A program made the translations under genes and the position numbers. 26,568 nt of DNA, taken from positions 1-26,568 of the forward strand of contig CAZHOV010000074.1 of NCBI GenBank assembly GCA_964534315.1. The letters run 5' to 3'. The notes beneath the pieces were generated by a model, which saw only the letters and a list, made by a program, of their open reading frames with translations, ran no database searches and was not told the origin of the DNA. This DNA comes from CAZHOV01 sp964534315 (lineage in GTDB: Bacteria; Bacteroidota; Bacteroidia; Chitinophagales; Saprospiraceae). Below are positions 15,540-23,900 of the stretch, piece by piece (positions within the stretch are counted from its first letter, which is position 1; each line of letters begins with the position of its first letter).

Positions 15540-17957
15540 ATGATGAAAAAGTTAACATCCATTATTTTGCTTTTCTCCCTCTCATGCCTATCGTTTACTG
15601 CCCTTGCTCAAGATGGCACACAAAAGATCAGAGGTGTGGTTATCGATAAGCAATCTGAAACACCGCTTATTGGTGCCACCGTTTCTCTGCTCGACAACGA
15701 AAACCTTATCGGAACCGTAACCGATATAGACGGAAGATTCGTATTGGAGGGTGTACCTGTGGGTAGGCGAGCTTTACAGGTCAGTTATCTTGGCTATGAA
15801 ACGACAACGCTACCTAATATCGTTGTTACCTCAGGAAAAGAGGTTATTCTGGATATCTCGCTCGAAGAATCGCTGGTGCAAATCGAAGAGGTAACCGTTA
15901 CAGCAGATTCCGACAAAGATAAAGCTAACAATGAAATGGCTACTATTTCTGCCCGTTCTTTTTCTCTGGAAGAAGTACGCCGGTACTCCGGCGGGCGTAG
16001 TGATGTTGCCCGCCTTGCCGCTAATTTTGCAGGAGTAAGTACCCCCGACGATTCCAGAAACGATATTGTGATCAGAGGTAATTCGCCAACTGGAGTCCTC
16101 TGGAGACTGGAAGGCATCCCCATCCCAAATCCCAATCACTTTGCCACGCTAGGTACTACCGGAGGTCCTGTTAGTGCCCTTAACCCCAACCTCTTGAAAA
16201 ACTCAGACTTCCTAACTAGCGCGTTTCCCGCCGAATACGGCAATGCACTTTCTGGTGTTTTTGATCTCGGTTTTCGGACTGGTAACCCCGATAAACACGA
16301 GTTCATGATCCAGATGGGGGCAATTAGTGGAGTGGAAGCTATGGCTGAGGGTCCCATCAATAGAAAGAATAACTCTTCTTATCTGGTTGCAGGTCGGTAT
16401 TCCTTCCTGGGCCTTGCTACTGATATTGGTCTACCTATTGGCACCAATGCCATTCCTAATTATCAGGATCTGGCTTTCAATATAGACTTAGGCAAAAGCA
16501 AGATCGGGCGATTCACTATTTTTGGCATTGCCGGCAATAGCGATATCGATTTTCTGCATGACGAAGTAGATGAAGATGACCTCTTTGCCGCCGATGATGA
16601 AGATGCTTTTGCCATTTCCCGCTTTGGAGTAGCCGGTATCCGCCATAATATTTTAGTAGATAAAAACTCGTACATCCGAACAGTCGTTTCAGCCTCTACT
16701 TCTCAAAATGAATTCTTTCAGGACCGATATTTTAACATAGACACCCCTGACGAATTCAAATACCAGATCTCTGATAATGAAAATGTAGAAAACCGCTATT
16801 CGTTTTCTTCTTATTATAATAGAAAATTTAGTGCACGACTGACAGGTCGGGTTGGATTTCTTTTTGAGCGTTATCAGTATGATATCCAATTCAGGGACCG
16901 CGATAATCGCCCCGACCTGGATGACGACGACATCCCTGAATGGGTAACGGTCTATGATTTTAATGATGGTACCAATTTGTGGCAGGCTTTTGCTCAGGCC
17001 CAGTATCGCTTCTCCCCGAAATGGACCCTAAATGCGGGGCTACATACGCAAGGACTTACCCTTAACGAATCAACCGCTGTCGAGCCCCGGCTCGCATTGA
17101 ACTGGAATGTCGCCCAAAACCATACGCTTAACCTGGGTTATGGTTTACATCACCAAACCCAGCCTGTTCCGATTCTACTTCTAAAGGAAGAAGTCCAACC
17201 AGGTGTATTTGAAGAAACCAACCGAAATCTTGACTTTACCAGAAGTAACCACTTCGTTCTGGGGTACGATGTAAAAATGGCTGCTGACTGGAGAATCAAA
17301 ACAGAAGTATACTACCAATCCCTCGACCAGGTACCTGTTGAGCAGGATCCCTCCAGCTTCTCCCTGTTGAATGTCGGAGCCGATTTTGGATTTCCTGACG
17401 ATGCATTCGGATTGGTAAATGAAGGTACCGGCTACAATTATGGATTAGAATTTACGCTTGAGAAGTTTTATAGCAATGGTTATTACGGATTATTGACAAC
17501 AACCTTATATGATTCTAAATACGAGGGCAGTGATGGCGTTGAGCGCAATACCGCTTTCAATAGCGGTTACGTTGTTAACCTCTTATTTGGTAAAGAATGG
17601 GGACTTGGGAAGTCAAAAAGAAATACCTTTACTATAGATACAAAAGTCACGACAGCTGGCGGGCAATATTATACACCAGTAGACCTGGTCGCTTCCAGGG
17701 AAGCGCAACAAGAAGTATTGGATGATGCCAATGCTTTTAGCGAAAGATTCGATCCCTATTTCCGTTGGGATCTAAAATTTGGCGTAAAACTGAACAGTAA
17801 GAAACGAAAACTTTCCCACCAATTCTATGTTGATATTCAGAACATTACCAATGATGAAAATATTTTTGCAAGAAGATATAACCGTCAGACAAATGAAGTA
17901 AACGAAGTTTATCAGATCGGATTTTTCCCCGATTTTATGTACAGGATCCAGTTTTAA
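15540..17957 (+). CDS. TonB-dependent outer membrane receptor
   Basis: Outer-membrane gated importer, 805 residues from the tandem ATG at 15540; an upstream ATG-independent extension to 15432 would precede the signal peptide and is unlikely. The signal peptide ends FTALAQ (about residue 24). About 28-108 is a carboxypeptidase-regulatory-like domain (IRGVVIDKQSETPLIGATV, DIDGRFVLEGVPVG). The plug lies at about 118-240 (RNDIVIRGNSPTGVLWRLEG). The remainder is a beta-barrel with aromatic-ended strands and terminal FPDFMYRIQF. There is no SusD gene beside it, so a polysaccharide-type SusCD system is not indicated; the substrate is unknown. It is divergent from the M16 gene. Confidence 0.92.
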   Translation: MMKKLTSIILLFSLSCLSFTALAQDGTQKIRGVVIDKQSETPLIGATVSLLDNENLIGTVTDIDGRFVLEGVPVGRRALQVSYLGYETTTLPNIVVTSGKEVILDISLEESLVQIEEVTVTADSDKDKANNEMATISARSFSLEEVRRYSGGRSDVARLAANFAGVSTPDDSRNDIVIRGNSPTGVLWRLEGIPIPNPNHFATLGTTGGPVSALNPNLLKNSDFLTSAFPAEYGNALSGVFDLGFRTGNPDKHEFMIQMGAISGVEAMAEGPINRKNNSSYLVAGRYSFLGLATDIGLPIGTNAIPNYQDLAFNIDLGKSKIGRFTIFGIAGNSDIDFLHDEVDEDDLFAADDEDAFAISRFGVAGIRHNILVDKNSYIRTVVSASTSQNEFFQDRYFNIDTPDEFKYQISDNENVENRYSFSSYYNRKFSARLTGRVGFLFERYQYDIQFRDRDNRPDLDDDDIPEWVTVYDFNDGTNLWQAFAQAQYRFSPKWTLNAGLHTQGLTLNESTAVEPRLALNWNVAQNHTLNLGYGLHHQTQPVPILLLKEEVQPGVFEETNRNLDFTRSNHFVLGYDVKMAADWRIKTEVYYQSLDQVPVEQDPSSFSLLNVGADFGFPDDAFGLVNEGTGYNYGLEFTLEKFYSNGYYGLLTTTLYDSKYEGSDGVERNTAFNSGYVVNLLFGKEWGLGKSKRNTFTIDTKVTTAGGQYYTPVDLVASREAQQEVLDDANAFSERFDPYFRWDLKFGVKLNSKKRKLSHQFYVDIQNITNDENIFARRYNRQTNEVNEVYQIGFFPDFMYRIQF

Positions 17958-18003
17958 TTTCAATTCAGGGTCCATGTAAATTAATAGATCAAATATTATT
18001 CGC

Positions 18004-18882
18004 ATGCGCCCTTTCGGTATTAAAAAAAGATACTGGATTCCTTTAGTTTCGATCTTATTTATTGCAACTTGCTCGAGAACAGAAATGATGGCCTTCCGGA
18101 TGAGTGACAAAAAGTATATGCGTTACATGGAACAGCGGAATCTACCGGTTCCTGAATTTAAGACCTACAGCTATAACAGAACGTCTATTCACTATGTAAA
18201 AACCGGCACTCCGGGGACTCCTTTATTGGTATTTTTGCATGGGTCCCCGGGGTCTTCCAGCGCGTTCAAAGGATACTTGGGTAACCCGGAGCTCCAAAAA
18301 CAGTTCAGGATGATCAGCGTTGACCGGCCTGGTTTCGGATACTCCGGTTTCGGAAAAGTGGAACCCTCCATTAAAGAACAATCACTTGCGCTCCGCGAAA
18401 TGATCGCAACGAACAGCGATACAAGCCCGGTCATTTTGATCGGGCATTCCTACGGAGGGCCCCTAATTGCCCGGATGGCCATGGATTACCCGGAGTTTAT
18501 TGACGGATTGATTATGGTCGCCCCGTCAATTGATCCGCAACTCGAACCGGAAGAATGGTGGCGCGGCCCTCTTAACTATTTTAGTTGGTTGATCCCAACT
18601 GCCTTTATTGTCTCAAACAAAGAGATCATGGCCTTAAAAGAGGGACTACAGAAAATGATGCCGCTCTGGAAAAATGTAACCTGCCCGGTAACAGTCTTGC
18701 AAGGAATGAAGGACCGCTTAGTACCGAAAGAGAATGCCGACTTTGCCAAAAAGATGCTGATCAATTCAGAACGGTTACGCTTAAATATGTTGGAAGGAGA
18801 AAATCATTTTATATTATGGACAAAGAAGCAGATCATTATCGATGCAATAATGGAACAGATTAATTATATTCGTAAGGAATAA
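18004..18882 (+). CDS. Alpha/beta-hydrolase, membrane-anchored or lipoprotein
   Basis: A 292-residue alpha/beta-hydrolase. The oxyanion-loop motif HGSPGS starts at 79. The nucleophile is Ser149 in GHSYGG, the acid Asp237 in GMKDRLVP and the base His268 in ENHF. A hydrophobic N-terminus (11-22) ends FIATC; Cys23 could be lipidated, though Thr at -1 is atypical. Substrate is not predictable. It lies 46 bases after the TonB receptor and 41 before the kinase gene, all on one strand, so the four genes may be one transcription unit. Confidence 0.88.
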   Translation: MRPFGIKKRYWIPLVSILFIATCSRTEMMAFRMSDKKYMRYMEQRNLPVPEFKTYSYNRTSIHYVKTGTPGTPLLVFLHGSPGSSSAFKGYLGNPELQKQFRMISVDRPGFGYSGFGKVEPSIKEQSLALREMIATNSDTSPVILIGHSYGGPLIARMAMDYPEFIDGLIMVAPSIDPQLEPEEWWRGPLNYFSWLIPTAFIVSNKEIMALKEGLQKMMPLWKNVTCPVTVLQGMKDRLVPKENADFAKKMLINSERLRLNMLEGENHFILWTKKQIIIDAIMEQINYIRKE

Positions 18883-18923
18883 GGAGTTAAGTAGTCCTTT
18901 TCCAATTCCTAAAGTCTAGTTTA

Positions 18924-20027
18924 ATGCAATCCTATTTTCAATATATTAATTTATGGAGTGAAAACGCCAAGAAGTATCTGGGCTTTAATGACATTTTGTT
19001 GATGGCCATTCTGATACCAGTAATCACGGCTGGCATGCCGCTCGCATTTTTTGGAATAGACTCCGATATAGAATCTGCAGAACTAACTCATAAATTGATT
19101 AATTCGCTGATTTATACAGTTAGTTATTGGCTGGGTTGTCGGACTATCTTTATTTATTCCAGGAAAAAATTTCCACAGCTCAAACAGATCACCCGTAGAA
19201 TTCTGCTTACTTCTACTTTGATACTTATTTTCTTTGCTGCTTTTAATACCTTTATGGCTCTTGCTATTGATCCTATCTTATGCGATCAATTCATGGTTGA
19301 GCCCGATGACCACTCAGTCAAGTTTATTGTACCCTCCCTTGTAATTATTGCCTTGGTATCTTCTATTTATGAAGGTGTTTATCTTTATTATCAGCTGAAA
19401 CAGTCGATTGAAGAAAAAGAACAGCTTAAGAGAGAAAACATACAGTCACAGTTGCAGGGGCTGCGCAATCAGGTCAATCCGCATTTTCTCTTTAACAGCC
19501 TAAACACGCTCATCTATTTAATCCCCGAAGATCCGGATCGAGCGGTAAAGTTCGTTAATAAATTATCCAAAACTTACCGATACATTTTGGAGATCAGAGA
19601 CAAAAAGCTTGTTTCTCTTTCAGAAGAATTCGAATTCCTGAAAGCCTATCTGTTTTTGATCAAAGAACGTTTTGGTGAAAACCTCCATGTAAAAGTAGAC
19701 ATCCCTGATCATTTCCTGGATCATCAAATTGTGTCCTTATCACTACAGATCTTACTGGAAAATGCGATTAAGCATAATATTATTTCCACCCAAAAGCCAT
19801 TAACGATTGAAGTATTTGTAAAAAATGACCAATGGCTGGTAGTTCGTAACAATCTTCAGAAAAAGAAGCAGGTGGCCAATTCTACAGGTGCCGGATTGCA
19901 GAATATCCGCAACCGCTACCGGTTTTTCTCCGACCGGGAAGTGGAGGTGATCGTCACTACTCAGCATTTTATCGTCACCTTACCACTTATTCCTACTAAA
20001 GAATCCGCAAAAATCGAATATGCCTGA
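18924..20027 (+). CDS. LytS/YehU-type sensor histidine kinase
   Basis: Membrane sensor kinase, 367 residues. Four predicted membrane helices at about 22-42, 57-76, 93-113 and 134-155 have short loops and no large periplasmic sensor. A coiled coil (about 157-180) leads to the His_kinase domain with the phosphorylated His187 in NPHFLFNSLN. The ATPase domain has LLENAIKHN (277-285) and TGAGLQNIRNR (321-331). Its stop TGA overlaps the regulator's ATG by one base, so the two are translationally coupled partners. Confidence 0.94.
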   Translation: MQSYFQYINLWSENAKKYLGFNDILLMAILIPVITAGMPLAFFGIDSDIESAELTHKLINSLIYTVSYWLGCRTIFIYSRKKFPQLKQITRRILLTSTLILIFFAAFNTFMALAIDPILCDQFMVEPDDHSVKFIVPSLVIIALVSSIYEGVYLYYQLKQSIEEKEQLKRENIQSQLQGLRNQVNPHFLFNSLNTLIYLIPEDPDRAVKFVNKLSKTYRYILEIRDKKLVSLSEEFEFLKAYLFLIKERFGENLHVKVDIPDHFLDHQIVSLSLQILLENAIKHNIISTQKPLTIEVFVKNDQWLVVRNNLQKKKQVANSTGAGLQNIRNRYRFFSDREVEVIVTTQHFIVTLPLIPTKESAKIEYA

Positions 20028-20785
20028 TGAGAATTTTAATTATTGAAGATGAGCAGCCTGCAGCCAAGCAACTTCAGCGGATCATGGATAAAGTCATTGA
20101 TGACTATGAACTATTAGATGTTATTGACAGCGTGGAAGCAGCTGTTGGTTGGCTAAAAACGTTTGACAAACCCGACTTGATCTTTATGGATATTCAACTT
20201 GCAGATGGGTTGAGTTTCGATATTTTCAACCAAGTAGCAATAGAATCTCCGGTCATTTTCACTACCGCTTTCGATCAATATGCCATACAGGCTTTTAAGG
20301 TTAATAGCGTTGACTATTTGCTCAAACCCATTCAGCTAGAGGAGTTGGAACAGGCCATCGAAAAATACCATAGGGTTTTCGAGTATCATCAACCCATTCA
20401 AAAAGACATTATCAGCCAAATGTTGGCATCCCTCACTGAAAAAAAATTCAAAGAACGTTTCTTAGTCAAAACAGGCCAACAACTCAGCTATGTCCTTGTC
20501 GAAGATATCGCCTATTTTTTTGCCGAGGACGGACTCGTTTTCATCCAATCAAAGAATGGTAAAAAATATCCGGTAGATTATTCGCTTGATCAGTTGGAAG
20601 GTATTGTACCTCCCCATAATTTTTTTCGTATTAACCGGAAGGTCCTTACCCATTTAGCATCCATCAAAAAAATCTCTCCGTATTTCAATAGCCGCCTTGT
20701 CCTTGAACTTTACCCCAAACAAAAAGAAGATACCATCGTTAGTCGGGACCGTGTGAATGATTTTAAGCATTGGTTGGATGGCTGA
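20027..20785 (+). CDS. LytTR-family response regulator
   Basis: Partner of the kinase just upstream, 252 residues. The receiver domain (1-118) shows the acidic pair Glu7-Asp8, phosphoacceptor Asp55 (FMDIQL), Thr79/Thr80 and Lys100 (LLKPIQ). A LytTR DNA-binding domain occupies about 144-250 (FLVKTG, DIAYFFAEDGLVFI, FFRINRKVLTHL, NSRLVLEL). LytTR proteins bind pairs of short direct repeats; no obvious target was found in the window. Confidence 0.95.
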   Translation: MRILIIEDEQPAAKQLQRIMDKVIDDYELLDVIDSVEAAVGWLKTFDKPDLIFMDIQLADGLSFDIFNQVAIESPVIFTTAFDQYAIQAFKVNSVDYLLKPIQLEELEQAIEKYHRVFEYHQPIQKDIISQMLASLTEKKFKERFLVKTGQQLSYVLVEDIAYFFAEDGLVFIQSKNGKKYPVDYSLDQLEGIVPPHNFFRINRKVLTHLASIKKISPYFNSRLVLELYPKQKEDTIVSRDRVNDFKHWLDG

Positions 20786-20867
20786 TTGCAATGTGCAGTA
20801 TGTAGCTGGTAGTGAATAGTGAGTAGTTGGTGGATGAGGATGATGGTTGGGGTGCCGAAAGAAAGAC

Positions 20868-21010
20868 GTCTTCACGTAGTCCGGTAGTGACGTAATAGCG
20901 AAAATATCATTTGGTTTTACTAATATCTACCTTTTTGTAAAGCTCTGGAAATCAAAGTCCTTAGCGTATTCCAGTAGTGACGTAGTCACGAGAATTTCAT
21001 TAGGTTTGCC
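20868..21010 (+). repeat. Two diverged direct repeats of about 54 bp
   Basis: 20868-20920 and 20957-21010 align at roughly 41 of 54 positions, sharing GTAGTGACGTA and ATT-GGTTT. The second copy contains a perfect small palindrome GTGAC-GTA-GTCAC (20977-20989), decayed in the first copy. Confidence 0.65.
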
Positions 21011-21104
21011 CGAGACTGACTCATAAGTCTATGAGCCATTCTCTTAGAGATTTTTTATAGTTTAGGAGATATTCTTTTTGAAAAAAGGATAACCCTACAC
21101 TATA

Positions 21105-21149
21105 ATGGTAAAGGCAAAATGCCCAATAAGAAACTTTGTCCTTTACCAT
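21105..21149. repeat. Hairpin sharing its core with the MITE-like element
   Basis: ATGGTAAAGG (21105-21114) pairs with CCTTTACCAT (21140-21149), with CAAA/TTTG continuing the stem after a bulge. The reverse complement of 4074-4128 matches it: GTAAAGGCAA, then AATAA-AAACTT, then TCCTTTAC in the same order with small gaps. Confidence 0.65.
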
Positions 21150-21151
21150 AT

Positions 21152-21210
21152 TTTGAGAGGCCTTTTTTTCTATAAAATCGAAGATTTTATAGAAAAAAAG
21201 GCCTCTCAAA
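21152..21210. repeat. Perfect 28-bp inverted repeat with GAA loop
   Basis: Arms 21152-21179 and 21183-21210 are perfectly complementary around GAA. The stem includes AGAGGCC and a run of seven T/A pairs. It begins three bases after the previous hairpin. Confidence 0.9.
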
Positions 21211-21221
21211 GAAGAAAATTT

Positions 21222-21256
21222 GGTAGCTCGTAACACCGAAGGTGTTATGAGCTACC
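21222..21256. repeat. 16-bp inverted repeat with GAA loop
   Basis: Arms GGTAGCTCGTAACACC (21222-21237) and its partner (21241-21256) pair with a single G-T mismatch that would be a G-U wobble in RNA. The loop is again GAA closed by C-G. A wobble instead of a break suggests the RNA may matter. Confidence 0.85.
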
Positions 21257-21345
21257 TTCGTTAATAATTGTGTTCTTGCCAAGTAGTTTACCTTTTTGGA
21301 CAAGCCTAGCTGGTGATAGCCTTCATTCTATATTTCCTGTTTTCC

Positions 21346-21750
21346 TCAATGCTGCCAAAGTGGCAATGCCGTTTGGTTTTGCTGGACATTATAAGTAGAC
21401 TTCCGTTGCCTCTTGGCCCTGGCCTCTTCCAAGCTAGATTGGTCGAGCTGATACAATTGTTTGGCGTATTTTAACTTTACCTTACTTTTAGACTTTAAGG
21501 CGATCAGCTTGGCCAACTCCAGGGTCAGGTAATAATCCTCAAACAAGGGATTATCCTTTACTTTTCTTCTGGAGTAATCCTTAAATGGAATGGGCTTTCT
21601 GATGCCATCTCTAAATTCGTAGACATCATCTAACCACTTTTTAAAATTAGCGATGAAATGCTGTTTGGGAAGTTGTAACTCGTAATACAAATCACTGGCA
21701 ATAACCACTTTCGTCCCTTTCTTACTGATTAAAACCGTTAGCTTGCTCAT
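21346..21750 (-). CDS. AntA/AntB-like antirepressor-domain protein
   Basis: A 134-residue protein whose middle resembles the phage AntA/AntB antirepressor domain: VIASDLYYELQLPKQHFIANFKKW at about 15-38, then a basic loop with FKDYSRRK, then DYYLTLELAKLIALKSKS (about 72-89). The C-terminal tail (about 100-134) is Gln/Arg-rich and probably disordered. No phage genes surround it, so a host-adapted or leftover antirepressor is likely. It has its own promoter (21780-21810) and a leader of about 24 bases. It could instead be another small DNA-binding protein of similar pattern; the assignment rests on motif spacing. Confidence 0.65.
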   Translation of the reverse strand: MSKLTVLISKKGTKVVIASDLYYELQLPKQHFIANFKKWLDDVYEFRDGIRKPIPFKDYSRRKVKDNPLFEDYYLTLELAKLIALKSKSKVKLKYAKQLYQLDQSSLEEARAKRQRKSTYNVQQNQTALPLWQH

Positions 21751-21779
21751 ACTTTATTGAAGTTTAAAACAATTTATTT

Positions 21780-21810
21780 CAAAAATAAATAAAATGTTTT
21801 AAAAAAGCAA
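21780..21810 (-). promoter_or_regulatory. Promoter of the antirepressor-like gene
   Basis: On the minus strand: TTG (21810-21808), 20 bases, TATTTTTG (21787-21780), a full match to the phylum's consensus. Transcription would start near 21774, 24 bases before the ATG at 21750. Confidence 0.6.
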
Positions 21811-21884
21811 GAATAACCAACAAAAAGTTTTATTAAATCTCGCTCAATTTGAAAATAGAGCTTTCTGACCCCAAGATAAAACCA

Positions 21885-23750
21885 TCACCTCCCCATATGT
21901 ACCAGCAAAACGGAAATATCAGAGGGAGATACCCCGCTAATTCTACTGGCTTGACCAATAGTGCGCGGCTTAATTTGATTCAGTTTCTCCCGGGCCTCTG
22001 CAGAAAGTGAATTCAATGTTTCATAATTAATAGAAGAAGGCAGGGAAACAGATTCCAGACGGTTCATTTTTTCTACCATTTCTTCTTCCTTTTTTATGTA
22101 ACCCGAATACTTAATCGTTGTTTCCGCATAGTCAATCGTTTCTTTATCATAAGCATTCAGAAACTCATCCAGGTTAGGCAAAAACGTTCTCAACTCACGG
22201 ATTGAAACATGTGGACGCAGTAAAATACCATGCAGTTTAACTTTTTGTTTTAACTTGGACGTACCTTTTGTCTCCAAGTAGGCATTAACCGCTTCGGGGC
22301 TCACGCTGGTGCGTTCGAAAAACCGATTTATCGATCTTTCCGCCTCTTTCTTAGCATGGACTTTCTCCATACGCCCTTCCATATTGCGCATGCCCAACTG
22401 ATGGGCAATAGGCGTCAGCCGGATATCTGCATTATCCTGACGGAGCAAAATGCGGTATTCGGCCCGGGAAGTAAACATCCGGTAAGGCTCCTTGGTCCCC
22501 TTATTGATCAGATCATCGATCAGCACCCCTATGTAAGCATCAGAACGCTTCAAGACAAACGGCTCCTCTTCATTCACCTTTTGATGGGCATTGATCCCGG
22601 CTACTAACCCCTGGCAGCCTGCCTCTTCATAACCAGTTGTCCCGTTGATCTGTCCGGCAAAGAAAAGATTCTCTACCAACTTAGTCTCCAAGGTCACCTT
22701 TAATTGTGTAGGCGGAAAGAAATCGTATTCGATAGCATATCCGGGTCTGAACATCTTGGCATTTTCAAACCCTTCAATTTTTCGAAGCGCTTTATACTGT
22801 ATATCTTCAGGTAGAGAAGAAGAAAAACCATTAACATAAATCTCGCAAGTATTCCACCCTTCAGGTTCTACAAACAACTGATGCCGATCTCGTTGCGGAA
22901 AGCGGTCGATTTTATCCTCGATAGAAGGACAATACCTAGGCCCAATTCCTCGAATGCGCCCGTTAAACATAGGGGAGCGGTCAAAACCGGTCTTTAGCAG
23001 TTCATGGACTTCATTGCTGGTGTAAGCCACATGACAAGGTTTTTGTTTTTCCAAAACAGGCGTATCGGAGAAAGAAAATTTGCTAGGGTTCTCATCTCCA
23101 GGCTGTAGTTCCATGCGGTCCCAATCGAGCGATCGCCCGTCAACCCTGGGCGGCGTTCCTGTCTTCATACGGCCGGATTCAAAGCCGAGTTCGACTAACT
23201 GCTCGGTGATGCCTTTAGCCGCCCGCTCGCCGGCGCGACCGCCGCCAAACTGCTTTTCGCCAATATGGATAAGTCCATTCAGGAACGTACCATTGGTCAA
23301 AACAACGGATTTACTCTCGATCTCCAGTCCCATGCCAGTACGCACGCCAGTGACCCGACCATCTTTTACGACGATCCCGGTGACCATCTCCTGCCAGAAA
23401 TCAATATTGGGGTGTTCCTCCAGCATTAACCGCCACTTCGCTGCAAACAACATACGGTCACTCTGCGCTCTCGGGCTCCACATTGCCGGTCCTTTTGACA
23501 AGTTCAGCATTCGAAATTGTATCATCGTATGGTCGGTAACAATACCGGAATACCCTCCCAGCGCATCGATCTCCCGAACGATCTGGCCCTTAGCCACCCC
23601 GCCCATAGCCGGGTTGCAAGACATTTGAGCAATGGTATTCATATTCATGGTAACCAGCATAACCCGCGATCCCAAGTTTGCTGCCGCTACGGCAGCCTCA
23701 CATCCGGAATGCCCGGCACCTACCACTATTACATCATATTTTGGAAACAT
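21885..23750 (-). CDS. mnmG: tRNA uridine-5-carboxymethylaminomethyl modification enzyme MnmG
   Basis: With MnmE, installs the carboxymethylaminomethyl group at wobble U34 of several tRNAs. At 621 residues it has the normal length. The N-terminal FAD-binding Rossmann motif is GAGHSGCEAA at 11-20. The family signature CNPAMGGVAKG follows at 45-55, and later GTPPRVDGR and the second signature GYEEAGCQGLVAGINA. The helical C-terminal part that contacts MnmE and tRNA ends SPSDISVLLVHMGR. Codon use and motifs are ordinary. mnmE is not in this window. Confidence 0.98.
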   Translation of the reverse strand: MFPKYDVIVVGAGHSGCEAAVAAANLGSRVMLVTMNMNTIAQMSCNPAMGGVAKGQIVREIDALGGYSGIVTDHTMIQFRMLNLSKGPAMWSPRAQSDRMLFAAKWRLMLEEHPNIDFWQEMVTGIVVKDGRVTGVRTGMGLEIESKSVVLTNGTFLNGLIHIGEKQFGGGRAGERAAKGITEQLVELGFESGRMKTGTPPRVDGRSLDWDRMELQPGDENPSKFSFSDTPVLEKQKPCHVAYTSNEVHELLKTGFDRSPMFNGRIRGIGPRYCPSIEDKIDRFPQRDRHQLFVEPEGWNTCEIYVNGFSSSLPEDIQYKALRKIEGFENAKMFRPGYAIEYDFFPPTQLKVTLETKLVENLFFAGQINGTTGYEEAGCQGLVAGINAHQKVNEEEPFVLKRSDAYIGVLIDDLINKGTKEPYRMFTSRAEYRILLRQDNADIRLTPIAHQLGMRNMEGRMEKVHAKKEAERSINRFFERTSVSPEAVNAYLETKGTSKLKQKVKLHGILLRPHVSIRELRTFLPNLDEFLNAYDKETIDYAETTIKYSGYIKKEEEMVEKMNRLESVSLPSSINYETLNSLSAEAREKLNQIKPRTIGQASRISGVSPSDISVLLVHMGR

Positions 23751-23830
23751 AGACTAATTTTTTTCGATAGAATAACTTATAACTGAAGCAGTTGGTTCAT
23801 TTTTGCTCCCATTAATAACTTTTTGTACTA

Positions 23831-23838
23831 CAAAAGTA
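23831..23838 (-). promoter_or_regulatory. -7 promoter element of mnmG
   Basis: Reads TACTTTTG on the minus strand, a perfect TAnnTTTG. Transcription would begin near 23825 and give a 75-base leader. The -33 TTG is not evident. Confidence 0.45.
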
Positions 23839-23900
23839 CGGAAAAATGAAGACTGCCCATTTCTACCACCTGTTCTTTTGCCCTTGACTGGCTACTACTT

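Larger units (their letters stand above)
20786..21345. other. Gene-free repeat island
   Basis: 560 bases without a credible gene. It starts with a GTAG/GTTGG-rich low-complexity stretch (20790-20850), then two diverged direct repeats (20868-21010), a CTCATA/TATGAG hairpin near 21021-21036, and three consecutive hairpins (21105-21256). Two short open frames on the minus strand run through these structures and are not credible. Confidence 0.7.

Noticed and set aside
20654..20875. Minus-strand frame of 73 codons
   Set aside because: It overlaps the end of the LytTR gene and a low-complexity stretch, giving His/Pro-rich nonsense.
21021..21236. Minus-strand frame of 71 codons
   Set aside because: It runs through two hairpins, including both arms of the 28-bp inverted repeat, and shows no family pattern.
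21105..21256. CRISPR array
   Set aside because: The three hairpins differ in sequence and length, and there are no equal spacers or cas genes.
22356..23786. Several plus-strand frames within mnmG
   Set aside because: All are shadows of the well-conserved mnmG reading frame.
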